This document shows positions 9,320-17,711 of a stretch of 64,000 nucleotides of DNA, in pieces. The DNA lies in contig NZ_JASJPW010000001.1 in NCBI RefSeq assembly GCF_030052995.1, forward strand, positions 864,501 to 928,500, read 5' to 3'. Every line of letters starts with the position of its first letter. Position 1 is the first letter of the stretch. Position numbers and translations under genes: made by a program. The notes beneath the pieces are model-generated. The model made no database searches and had not been told where the DNA came from. It was given only the letters and a program-made list of their open reading frames with translations. The stretch comes from Gemmobacter sp. 24YEA27. Lineage in GTDB: Bacteria > Pseudomonadota > Alphaproteobacteria > Rhodobacterales > Rhodobacteraceae.

Positions 9320-10105
9320 ATGAAAGCACTCCATATCGCCGCGACCGGCATGTCGGCCCAGCAGATGAAGGTCGATGTGGTCTCGAACAACCTCGCGAAT
9401 ATGTCGACCACCGGCTACAACGCGCGGCGCGCCGATTTTGCGGATCTGCATTATCAGCAATATAGCAGACCCGGCACGGTCTCGGCCAGTGATGGCACCA
9501 TGCTGCCGACCGGGGTTCAGATCGGTCTCGGCGTGCGGCCTTCGTCGGTTTCCGTCGTTTTGCAGCAAGGTTCGCTTTCGCAGACCAATGGCGACCTCGA
9601 TGTTGCCATCGACGGCAATGGCTATCTCGAGGTTGAGCTGCCCTCGGGCGTCTCGGGCTATACCAGGGATGGCGCGCTGAAGCGCTCGGCGGATGGGCTG
9701 ATCGTGACCTCGGACGGCTATCCGGTGGTCCCGGGGATCACCATCCCGCCCGAAACGCGCTCGGTTGCGATCAATGCGGCCGGAGAGGTCTGGGCCTATT
9801 TCAGCGACCGTGTTCAACCCGAGCTTCTGGGCCAGTTCACGCTGACCGATTTCACCAATGAAAAGGGGCTGGAGGCCATCGGCTCGAACCTCTTTCTTGA
9901 AACCGCCGCCTCCGGCCCGCCGATTGTGAACGAGCCCGGAACCGAAGGTCTCGGTACGCTGCGCCAGGGCTATCTCGAGGAAAGCTCCGTCGATGCGGTG
10001 CGCGAGATTACCGATCTGATCAAGGCACAGCGCGGCTATGAGCTGAATGCGAAAGTCATCACCGCCGCCGACCAGATGCTCGGCGCAACGACGCAGTTGC
10101 GCTGA
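9320..10105 (+). CDS. flgG: Flagellar distal rod protein FlgG
   Basis: This 261-residue protein has ALHIAATGMSAQQMKVDVVSNNLANMSTTGYNARRA at the N-terminus, the core QTNGDLDVAIDGNGYLEVELP, and the C-terminal LEESSVDAVREITDLIKAQRGYELNAKVI, all diagnostic of FlgG. The length is the family standard. It forms the distal rod crossing the periplasm. It starts 8 bases after the flgF stop, and its stop shares one base with the flgA start. Confidence 0.95.
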   Translation: MKALHIAATGMSAQQMKVDVVSNNLANMSTTGYNARRADFADLHYQQYSRPGTVSASDGTMLPTGVQIGLGVRPSSVSVVLQQGSLSQTNGDLDVAIDGNGYLEVELPSGVSGYTRDGALKRSADGLIVTSDGYPVVPGITIPPETRSVAINAAGEVWAYFSDRVQPELLGQFTLTDFTNEKGLEAIGSNLFLETAASGPPIVNEPGTEGLGTLRQGYLEESSVDAVREITDLIKAQRGYELNAKVITAADQMLGATTQLR

Positions 10106-10539
10106 TGCGGCGGGGCCTTGCACTACTTATCCTGCCCATCCTGATCCAGGCTGGTGCAGCCCGCGCCGAAAGCCTTGTCGCGGCCCGAAATCTGCCGGCG
10201 CAGACCATCATTGCACCAGGCGATCTGATGCAGGTTGCGACCAGTATCAGTGGCGCCCTCACACTGCCTGCCGAGGCCATCGGCCAGGAGACCCGCGTTG
10301 CCATTTATGCCGGCAGGCCTGTCAGGGGAGGCGATATCGGTCCTCCTGCCCTGATCGAGCGCAACGCAATCGTTGCGCTGGAATACCGGGCAGGCGGGCT
10401 TGTGATCAGAGCCGAAGGCCGCGCGCTTGCCCGTGGAGGGGCAGGGGAGATGATCCGCGTCATGAACCTGGCGTCAAAAACCACCGTTTCGGGCCGCATC
10501 GGTGCCGATGGTCAGATCCTGGTCGGAGGATTTCCGTGA
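10105..10539 (+). CDS. flgA: Flagellar P-ring assembly chaperone FlgA (short form)
   Basis: This is a 144-residue secreted protein. The first 21 residues form a signal peptide (RRGLALLILPILIQAGAARA, cleavage before ESLVAAR). The rest is one SAF domain, with VAARNLPAQTIIAPGDL and a C-terminal VSGRIGADGQILVGGF, the usual FlgA ending. It is shorter than enterobacterial FlgA (about 220 residues) because the N-terminal extension is missing, as expected for this alphaproteobacterial version. It assists FlgI polymerisation into the P ring. flgI is not in the window. Confidence 0.85.
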   Translation: MRRGLALLILPILIQAGAARAESLVAARNLPAQTIIAPGDLMQVATSISGALTLPAEAIGQETRVAIYAGRPVRGGDIGPPALIERNAIVALEYRAGGLVIRAEGRALARGGAGEMIRVMNLASKTTVSGRIGADGQILVGGFP

Positions 10540-11261
10540 AATACCCATTCATTCTTTTGTCGCCCCTCGCTCTGCTGGGGTGCGGCGACCTTTCTCAGGT
10601 CGGCAAAGCCCCTGAATTCAGCCCGCTGGAGGGCAGCTACCAGCATCACGCGATCTATTCGACGCCAATGCCCCGGACGACAACCCCTTCCGGCGTGGCC
10701 TATGATTCCTCTCTTTGGAACGCCAGTTCGGAATCTCTCCTGGGCGACAGGCGTGCTGCAATGCGGGGTGATATCCTGACGGTCGTGATCGAAATCGACG
10801 ACAGCGCCGAGATCTCGAATTCGACCGGGCGGTCGCGCACCGGCGCGCAAAAAATGGGGATCCCGCAGCTTTTCGGAATCCCGCAGCGGATCAACGAAAA
10901 ACTTCCCGCCGGTGCGACGATGGGGAACGCGGTCGATACCAGCTCTTCATCGACATTTTCTGGCAGTGGTGACGTGTCGAGGTCGGAGAAGCTGACCCTC
11001 CGCATCGCAGCCACGGTGGTCGAACAACTGGCAAATGGCGTTCTGCGTATCGAGGGGCAACAGGAGGTAAGGGTGAATAACGAACTTCGCGAACTTATCG
11101 TCACGGGCTATGTGCGGCCGACCGATATCTCGCGCCAGAACGAGATCACCTATGACAAGATCGCGGGAGCGCGGATCTCTTATGGCGGCAGAGGACAGAT
11201 CACAGATGTTCAGCAGCCCCGCTATGGGCAGCAGATCACCGATATTCTGCTGTCGTTCTGA
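10536..11261 (+). CDS. flgH: Flagellar L-ring lipoprotein FlgH
   Basis: The start is GTG 10536, preceded by GGAGGA six bases upstream and overlapping the flgA stop; the open frame extends far upstream but that part is out-of-frame flgA. The 241-residue product begins with a lipoprotein signal ending in LALLGC (lipidated Cys at residue 16). It contains the FlgH signature RAAMRGDILTVVIEIDDSAEISNSTGRSRTG and GVLRIEGQQEVRVNNELRELIVTGYVRPTDI. It forms the L ring in the outer membrane around the rod. Confidence 0.93.
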   Translation: MKYPFILLSPLALLGCGDLSQVGKAPEFSPLEGSYQHHAIYSTPMPRTTTPSGVAYDSSLWNASSESLLGDRRAAMRGDILTVVIEIDDSAEISNSTGRSRTGAQKMGIPQLFGIPQRINEKLPAGATMGNAVDTSSSSTFSGSGDVSRSEKLTLRIAATVVEQLANGVLRIEGQQEVRVNNELRELIVTGYVRPTDISRQNEITYDKIAGARISYGGRGQITDVQQPRYGQQITDILLSF

Positions 11262-11263
11262 AC

Positions 11264-11734
11264 ATGAAAAAGCTGCTTGTCCCATTGCTTCTTTCCCTGA
11301 TCGGGCTCGCGCTCGGCGGTGGTGCCGGCTACTTCCTGCGCGTGGCACCGGCGGGGGATCTGGCTCAGGAAGGTTCTGATCGCAAGGCGAGCGAAACTAC
11401 TGATCCTGCGAAAGTGGAGTTTGTGCGGCTCAACAATCAGTTCATCGTGCCGGTGATGGAGGGCGGGCGGATCGTGTCTCTGATCGCCGCCTCGCTGAGC
11501 CTGGAGATTGTTGCAGGGCAGTCTGACATGGTCTTTGCCCGCGAGCCAAAACTGCAGGACGCCTTTCTTCAGGTCATGTTCGATCACGCGAATTCCGGGG
11601 GATTCCGGGGGTCTTTCACGGATTCCTCAAATCTTATTGTCCTCCGCAAAGCCCTGCTGGAACAAGCGAGGACGGTGCTTGGTGAGATGGTCAATGATGT
11701 GCTGATCACCGAGATCGCGAGACAGGACAGTTAG
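11264..11734 (+). CDS. fliL: FliL-family flagellar basal body-associated protein
   Basis: This 156-residue protein has an N-terminal membrane anchor (LLVPLLLSLIGLALGGGAGYF), a short charged linker and a periplasmic domain ending with the FliL-type FDHANSGGF, then LRKALLEQARTVLGEMVNDVLITEIARQD. It starts 2 bases after flgH. FliL proteins ring the stator around the MS ring. It is the last flagellar gene here; immediately downstream the sequence becomes a decayed transposase scar. Confidence 0.82.
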   Translation: MKKLLVPLLLSLIGLALGGGAGYFLRVAPAGDLAQEGSDRKASETTDPAKVEFVRLNNQFIVPVMEGGRIVSLIAASLSLEIVAGQSDMVFAREPKLQDAFLQVMFDHANSGGFRGSFTDSSNLIVLRKALLEQARTVLGEMVNDVLITEIARQDS

Positions 11735-11764
11735 GGCAATGGGGCCTGCGTGAACAAACACCGT

Positions 11765-12485
11765 CCGGTTGACAGGCAGATGCCCCAGGTTTCCAGGACG
11801 CCTTCGCGTCTCCTCTTTTGTGGCCATTCGGACCCGGCGGGCGACAGCGTCCGGTACCTCGCATGTTTGCGCCTCGGGTTGCAGAGCATTCCGCCTCAGT
11901 CGAACACGTCCTGTCTGGCGTATTCTCTGGTCCGGAGAGGTTTGCGCGTGATCCGTTCGCGCCAGAGCAGGTTGAAAGGGCCCCGAGACAGTGTTGTCGA
12001 GGCAGTTGCCACTGCGGCCCATGGAATGATCGGGATTATGGGCGCGTGAGACAACGCTGCCCGGTCTATACTGGTGACTGGCTGCGCTGGCCGGAGTAAA
12101 ACAGCAGCTTGTTCTTCGGCTCGCGCCGCCAGACAGCCATGGGCAGGGCCTGCAAAACGACATCTGGTTTACTGCGACCAGCCGAATCACGCGCCGGAAA
12201 CAGGGGGCGATGATTGGGCCCTGGGGACGCTATTGGTCCGGGAGACCGTGGCGAGGCGCGAGACAGGCAATGCCTTCCTGGCTCCGGGTGCAGGTGATGT
12301 CTGTTCCCCGGACCGGCCAGAATTCGACACCGATTGAAGGCGCATCTCCAGAGGCGCCGGATCCCGGCATCCTTCTCGGTGCCTCTCGGCGCCGCCTTCG
12401 CGAGCCTGCGCCGACCGGATAGTGCCGCCCGGTGATCTGCGCGTCCGCATCGCGCCTGCACGCGTCAGTGAAATCGCCCATGCCC
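11765..12485 (-). mobile_element. Decayed IS3-family transposase (OrfB) remnant
   Basis: Translating the minus strand in changing frames recovers successive pieces of an IS3-type OrfB integrase. Near 12270-12320 GTDITCTRSQEG corresponds to the usual TDITYIRT.EG. At 12066-12140 MAVWRREPKNKLLFYSGQ corresponds to MAVWRRKPKN..L.HSDQGSQ. Near 11995-12045 SMGRSGNCLDNTVSGPF corresponds to SMSR.GNC.DNAVAESFF. Then FNLLWRERITRKPLRTREYARQDVFD, a stop, MLCNPRRKHARYRTLSP and KRRREGVLETWG close the C-terminus. The second catalytic Asp (HSD to YSG) and the Glu (AES to SGP) are lost, and several stops and shifts interrupt it, so it is long dead. No terminal inverted repeats were found. It fills most of the gap between fliL and proW and marks a likely rearrangement point. 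Confidence 0.75.
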
Positions 12486-12596
12486 ATCTTGGCCTCCTTG
12501 TCTCAGGGTCGGTAAAGAAGGCCTGAATGAAACATGGGGCTATTCACAAATGACCTGGGCCAGAGGCGGGGCCGGTACTTCCTGACGGCTGCGCCC

Positions 12597-14077
12597 TCAT
12601 TTGCTACGGCCCTGGACGATACGGTCGATCACCATGGCACAGGCCAGAATCGCGAGGCCGGCGAGGACGCCTTTTCCGACCGCCGCATATTGCAATGCGG
12701 AAAGGACATCTTCGCCAAGGCCGCGCGCCCCGATCAGCGACGCGATCACCACCATCGAGAGGCACATCAGCAGCGTCTGGTTCACGCCGGCCATGATTGA
12801 GGGGCGCGCGATGGGCAGGTCGACCTGAAAAAGCATGAACCGGCGGGAGGCGCCAAAGGCCTGGGCGGCCTCGCGGATGCTTTCGGGCACCGATGCGATC
12901 CCCAGTGCCGTCAGGCGGATCACCGGCGGCATCCCGAAAATCAGCGTGGCGATAATGCCGGGGGCTTTCCGATCCCAAAAAATGCAATGACCGGAATAAG
13001 ATAGACGAAGGCCGGCATGGTTTGCATCAGGTCGAGCACCGGCCGCATCAGGGTCAGGACACGGCGGTCCCGACCCGCCCAGATGCCCAAAGGCAGGCCG
13101 AAGAAGACGCAGAGGAACGCGGCGGTTCCCAAAAGGGCGACCGTTGCCATGCTCTTTTCCCAAAAGCCGAACAGCGCGAGATAGGCCAGGGCTGCGGCGG
13201 AAAAGATCGCGACGCGGCGGCCGGACACCTGCCAGGCGATCAGGATAACGCCGGCCATCACAACGGGCCAGGGCGTGGCCACGAGCGCCAGTTCCAGCAA
13301 TGCGAGGATGGCGTTGATACCCGATGCGATGGCGCGAAACAGGCCGCCCAGCCCGTCGGCAGCAGATCTGAAGCCGCGGTCCAGCCAGCGCGCGCAGGCG
13401 TTGTAGATCTCGGGGGAGGAAGGGAAACCGGTCAGCCAGGCGGGAGGGTCGGTAAAGGCGAACCGCCAGGCCGAAAGCGCTGCGCTGGCAAGGGTCAGGC
13501 TGGCCGCGAAAACGGCGCGTTTTGGTGGCAGCCCATGCCCGAGCCGGCGGTCAGCCCGCCAGCGCCGGAAGCGCCGGTTCAGCAGGATGGTTCCCAGAAA
13601 TCCGGTCGCCAGATGCACGGCGATCAGCCCGAGCCCGCCCGCAAGGCCGTAGCCAAAGGATTGCGATTGCGCCGCTTCGGCCTCGGCCCGGGCGTTTGTG
13701 GCGGCCTTAGCGATGCCTTCGGCCGAGCGTTTCATGCCCTCGCCCAGCGGGTCGCCACTGGCAATGGCAGTTTCGGCAGCGGCAAGGCGGTTTGCGGATT
13801 GTGCCTCGAGCCGGTCGGCCCTGGCGCGGGCATCAGCGCCGGGGTCCCCGAGAACTGCAATGGCCAGCAGGACCACACTGGCGACAGTGGCAAAAAACGC
13901 CGGCCAGAAAGCGGCCCAGAGCGACCTTGCCCCAAGCCAGGACGCGCCGAACAGGGCCGCCATTGGGTTGAAACGCGGGCGCGGCCGGGCCTCTTCATCC
14001 AGCAGCGCGAATGCGCGGCTGTAAAACGCGGCGCCGCGCTGTACGAATTCGGCGACAAGCGGATCCGGTCGGGTCAT
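12597..14077 (-). pseudogene. proW: Glycine betaine/proline-type ABC permease ProW, one frameshift
   Basis: About 493 residues are recovered from two frames. The N-terminal frame starts at 14077 (MTRPDPLVAEF) and has a long soluble and transmembrane extension with an Ala/Glu-rich coiled segment, then the permease core reading MRPVLDLMQTMPAFVYLIPVIAFFGIGK. The second frame resumes APGIIATLIFGMPPVIRLTALGI and ends with LLMCLSMVVIASLIGARGLGEDVLSALQYA, the ProW EAA region and C-terminus. The break is near 12962-12972 in a run GGAAAGCCCCC (minus strand); one missing base restores IGKAPGIIATLIFG. The start overlaps the proV stop by four bases. It should be the membrane channel for the ProV/ProX pair upstream. 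The rest is well conserved. Confidence 0.83.
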
Positions 14078-15117
14078 TGCGCGGCCTCCCCTTGAGTGCT
14101 GATCGCGGCGAGCAGCGTCTTTTGATGAACAAGGCCGACCGGAATGCCGTCGCGGCAGACCAGAACCGGAGTGTCACTGGTGGCGAAATGCGACGTCAGC
14201 GCGGCAAGCGCCGTGTTCTGATCGACCCGCGCCGGATCCTCTGTCAGACCTTCCGGCATTGTGGACAGTGGCTCCATGACCGTGCCCGCGCGCAAGACCT
14301 GCAAGGGCGAGACATGGCGGGTGAACTCCGCGATGAAATCGGTGGCCGGGCGGGTCACGATCTCTTCCGGCTGGCCGATCTGCTGGATCTCGCCATCTTT
14401 CATGATGGCGATCCGCGATCCGATGGCGATGGCTTCGTCAAGGTCATGGGTGATGAAGATCACCGTCTTGCCCATTTCCCGGGCGAGATTGCGGAACTGC
14501 TCCTGCAACTGGCGGCGGATCAGCGGGTCAAGCGCGGAAAAGGGTTCGTCCATCAAAAGGATCGGAGGGTCGGCGGCCAGGGCACGGGCAAGGCCGACGC
14601 GCTGCTGCATGCCGCCGGAAAGTGCGGTCGGCAGGCTGTCTCCCCAGCCGGCCAGCCCAACCTTTGCCAGCGCGATCTCGGCCTGATCAAAGCGCTGACG
14701 CGGTGTGGCGCCCTGGATCTCCAGCGGCAGGGCGACGTTTTCGCGCACCGTGCGATGCGGCAAAAGGCCAAAGCTTTGAAATACCATGCCAATTCGGGAC
14801 GATCGCAGCTCGCGCAGGCGCGCTGGGCTGGCACGGGTGATATCCTCGCCTTCGAGAAGGATCTCGCCCTCGGTCGGCTCGATCAGCCGGTTGATCAGCC
14901 GCACAAGGGTCGATTTTCCCGAGCCCGACAAGCCCATGACGCAAAAGACCTCGCCCCGCGAGACGGAAAACCCGGCGTCGCGCACGCCGATCACCGCATC
15001 AGAAGCGGCCATCAGTTCGGCTTTGCTTTTGCCGGATTTTGCCCCGGCCAGCGCCGCCCGGGCGTCATGGCCGAAGACTTTCCAGACCGAGCGCAGTTCG
15101 ATTACGGGGTCGCTCAC
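14074..15117 (-). CDS. proV: Glycine betaine/proline-type ABC transporter ATPase ProV
   Basis: From the chosen GTG start (complement 15115-15117, VSDPVIELRSVW) the protein has 347 residues. It shows Walker A GLSGSGKST, the ABC signature LSGGMQQR, Walker B ILLMDEP, the H-loop FITHDLDEA and a C-terminal CBS-like portion ending LVCRDGIPVGLVHQKTLLAAI. The WKVFG opening and DPLIRRQLQEQF after Walker B are specific to the betaine/proline branch (ProV/OpuAA). It is cytoplasmic and pairs with the ProW gene, which it overlaps by four bases. The reading frame is open 60 bases further upstream, but that part is low-complexity Arg/Pro and was excluded. Confidence 0.92.
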   Translation of the reverse strand: MSDPVIELRSVWKVFGHDARAALAGAKSGKSKAELMAASDAVIGVRDAGFSVSRGEVFCVMGLSGSGKSTLVRLINRLIEPTEGEILLEGEDITRASPARLRELRSSRIGMVFQSFGLLPHRTVRENVALPLEIQGATPRQRFDQAEIALAKVGLAGWGDSLPTALSGGMQQRVGLARALAADPPILLMDEPFSALDPLIRRQLQEQFRNLAREMGKTVIFITHDLDEAIAIGSRIAIMKDGEIQQIGQPEEIVTRPATDFIAEFTRHVSPLQVLRAGTVMEPLSTMPEGLTEDPARVDQNTALAALTSHFATSDTPVLVCRDGIPVGLVHQKTLLAAISTQGEAAQ

Positions 15118-15213
15118 TGTTCTGTTCCGTCTGACTGGCCGCGGGGGCGGCGGAAAAGCGGAAAGCCGGAGAGGCAAGACCGCTCCGGCCCCGAAGGCGC
15201 AATGGGTGATGGA

Positions 15214-16179
15214 TTATTGCGCGGTCCAGGCGGCGATTTGCGCCGCATTGGCCTCGATCCAGGGTTTCACGACCTCATTCGGGTCTTTGCCGTTGATGAT
15301 CTCCAGCGACCATTTGTTCACATCATCGGCGCTGAGCTGGATGTTTTGCAGCAGCGTCACCAAAGCCGGGTCGCGCGTCGCCAGATTGGCCGACCAGGAG
15401 ATGTGCACCGTGGTCTCGGGATAGGCCGAAGCAACATGGGATTTCGCCTGCCAGTCCGGGTCCTGGTCGGGTTGCACGATCACGAAATTCGCCGGGTCAT
15501 GCGCCGGTTCCTGCAGCAGGACCAGATCATAAATCGCGAAATTCTGGTGCGGGCCGTAGCAATAGCCCAGCCAGGCGCGGTCGGCTTTCACCGCCGCATC
15601 GAGGCCCGCCGTGGCAATGGCCTCATCGGTCGATTGCAGCTCGAAAAACTCGGCAAAGCCGTAATCGCGGGCACGGATGGTCTCGATATTGGTCGACAGC
15701 CAGCCCTGCGGGCCGATCCAGACCTCGCCTTTGCCATTGCCGTCTGAATCGAACAGCGCGGCAATCTCGGGATTCGCGAGGTCGAAAACCGAACGGATAT
15801 TGTGCTTTTCGGCGGCGGCTTTCGGCACGCAATAGCCCTGCACGGCGGGGAAAGATTTCTCGCCGACGGTGACCAGCTTTTCCTCATCGGCATATTTGGT
15901 TTTGGGCGCGCTCTGGTTCGGCAGCCAGGTCTCGGTCCAGATATCGACCTCGCCGGTGCCGCGCGACATTGCCTCCCATACCACCGGGACCGAGGCGACC
16001 GGCACGGTTTCGACCTCTAGCCCGAGCGCCTCTTCGATGATGCCTTTGACCGCGAAGGCGGTGGCGCGGCCCGAGGCGTAATTCGGATCCGGGATCACCA
16101 GTTTCTCGGCCAGGGCAAGGCCGGGCGCGAGGCTCGCAGAGGTGATCAGAGCGGCAAAAAGGCGGGAGGCGGTCAGCAT
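15214..16179 (-). CDS. proX: Glycine betaine/proline-type substrate-binding protein ProX
   Basis: The product is 321 residues, with a signal peptide (MLTASRLFAALITSASLAPGLALA, cleavage before EKLVIPDPN). The OpuAC domain follows, with FAVKGIIEEALGLEVETVPVASVPVVWEAMSRGTGEVDIWTETWLPNQ and VKADRAWLGYCYGPHQNFAIYDLVLL, where the W and Y residues can form an aromatic cage for a quaternary ammonium. The ligand is probably a betaine, but could be proline betaine or a related compound. A gap of about 97 bases separates it from proV, and 206 bases separate it from the upstream aminotransferase, so it may have its own promoter. Confidence 0.88.
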   Translation of the reverse strand: MLTASRLFAALITSASLAPGLALAEKLVIPDPNYASGRATAFAVKGIIEEALGLEVETVPVASVPVVWEAMSRGTGEVDIWTETWLPNQSAPKTKYADEEKLVTVGEKSFPAVQGYCVPKAAAEKHNIRSVFDLANPEIAALFDSDGNGKGEVWIGPQGWLSTNIETIRARDYGFAEFFELQSTDEAIATAGLDAAVKADRAWLGYCYGPHQNFAIYDLVLLQEPAHDPANFVIVQPDQDPDWQAKSHVASAYPETTVHISWSANLATRDPALVTLLQNIQLSADDVNKWSLEIINGKDPNEVVKPWIEANAAQIAAWTAQ

Positions 16180-16385
16180 TGCTATTGTCCTGTCTGGGTA
16201 TGGGAGTGGCTGCGCGTTTCCGTCATTCCCTGCAGCGCTTTATCGCATCGCAGGTGGTCAAGGGACATTCCAAAGCCTGGAGCCGGACAGAAGGTTTGTT
16301 ATCCGGATACACGGTTTTTGGGCATATCTGTTCTGTTCGACCCGGGATCTGGCCCTGTGACAGAGAAAATTTCCCGAGTTGATGG

Positions 16386-17711
16386 TCAGCCGCGTCTGGC
16401 GCGGTCAAAGGCGCGGTCCAGCCCCTCGGCGACCTGATCGACATCTTTCAGTGTCAGGCACAAAGGCGGTACCATCCGCAAAGTCGACCGGTGCGGCCCC
16501 GATTTCGACAGGATCAGCCCGGCTTCGCGGCAGGCTTCGAACACCGCGCCGGTGGTTTCGGCATCTGGGGTCTTTTTCGCCCTGTCCGAGACCATTTCGA
16601 TCGCCAGCATCAGGCCGCGACCGCGCACATCGCCGATAACCGGATATTTCTGCCGCAGTTCGCGCAGGCGCGAGAGCAGCGCGGCGCCGACCTCTTTCGC
16701 ATTCTCCTGCATCCGGTCGCGTTTCAGGATTTCCAGCACCGCGCGCCCGGCGGCGCAGGAGGTCGGGTTTGACCCATAGGTGTGGAACATGAAGCGTTCC
16801 GCCATCGGCTCGGCGATCTCACGCCGCACCACCACCGCGCCCAGCGGGAAGCCATTCGAGATGCCCTTGGCCATGACGACGATATCGGGGATGACGCCGT
16901 CGGCCTCGAAGCCCCAGAAATGATCGCCGGTGCGGCCAAAGCCCGATTGCACCTCATCCGCGATGTAAAGCCCGCCCGCCGCACGGATGCGTTCGGCCGC
17001 GCCAGACATATAGCCCGGCGGCATTTCGATGATGCCGCCATAGCCCTGGACGCTTTCGACCAGCATCCCGGCGACCTGGCCGGAGGTTGCGCTTTCGATC
17101 ACCCGCTCGATCTCATCAAGATAGGGGGCGGCGCCGGCATTCTCGCCGAAGATGCCGCGATACTGGTTCGGCTCGGCGACAAAAGCGACATTGCCGGGCA
17201 TCCCCGGATGCCGCCAGCCCGCGATCCCGGTCACCGATTGCGCGGCAGAGGTCGGGCCGTGATAGGCAGTGCGCAGCGCGATCAGATCGAGATTGCCGGT
17301 ATATCCCCGCGCCATCGCCATCGCGAGGTCGATGGCCTCGGACCCGGAATTGGTGAAATGCACCACCCATTCGATATCGCCTCTGGGGCCTTTCGGCATG
17401 GTTGCCGCCAGTTCCTCGGCGAAATGCGCGGGCACCGGATGATAGAACATCGTGGTGCAATGGGTCAGCTCTGCCGCCTGATCCATCGCGGCTTTGACCA
17501 CTTCGGGATGCGAATGGCCGACCGAGATGCAGACATTCATCCCCAGAAGGTCGGTGTAGCGGCGGCCCGCCTCGTCCCAGAGATATTGCATCTCGCCCCG
17601 GCGAAACACCATCGGCTCGCGGAAGGGGACGAATTTGCGCAAAGCGGCCGAATAATAGCGGTCGCGGCGGACGGCGGTTTCCTCGAGGTTCCAGCTGGTG
17701 TGAAGCGTCAT
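16386..17711 (-). CDS. Class III PLP-dependent aminotransferase
   Basis: This 441-residue fold-type I aminotransferase has HFTNSGSEAIDLAMAMAR (PLP phosphate-binding loop), DEVQSGFGRTGDHFW (cofactor Asp) and VVMAKGISNGFPLG, whose Lys forms the Schiff base. The layout resembles the AGXT2/4-aminobutyrate and taurine-pyruvate aminotransferase group. Its start overlaps the stop of the MttB-family gene upstream by four bases, so they are co-translated. In this island it probably deaminates an amine or amino acid released during quaternary-amine breakdown; the exact amino donor is unknown. Taurine is a possible alternative because of tauABC downstream, but that gene set is 12 kb away. Confidence 0.85.
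   Translation of the reverse strand: MTLHTSWNLEETAVRRDRYYSAALRKFVPFREPMVFRRGEMQYLWDEAGRRYTDLLGMNVCISVGHSHPEVVKAAMDQAAELTHCTTMFYHPVPAHFAEELAATMPKGPRGDIEWVVHFTNSGSEAIDLAMAMARGYTGNLDLIALRTAYHGPTSAAQSVTGIAGWRHPGMPGNVAFVAEPNQYRGIFGENAGAAPYLDEIERVIESATSGQVAGMLVESVQGYGGIIEMPPGYMSGAAERIRAAGGLYIADEVQSGFGRTGDHFWGFEADGVIPDIVVMAKGISNGFPLGAVVVRREIAEPMAERFMFHTYGSNPTSCAAGRAVLEILKRDRMQENAKEVGAALLSRLRELRQKYPVIGDVRGRGLMLAIEMVSDRAKKTPDAETTGAVFEACREAGLILSKSGPHRSTLRMVPPLCLTLKDVDQVAEGLDRAFDRARRG

Noticed and set aside
14011..15747. 578-codon open frame on the plus strand opposite proV and proX
   Set aside because: Opposite clear ABC transporter genes, with no recognisable domains; shadow frame.
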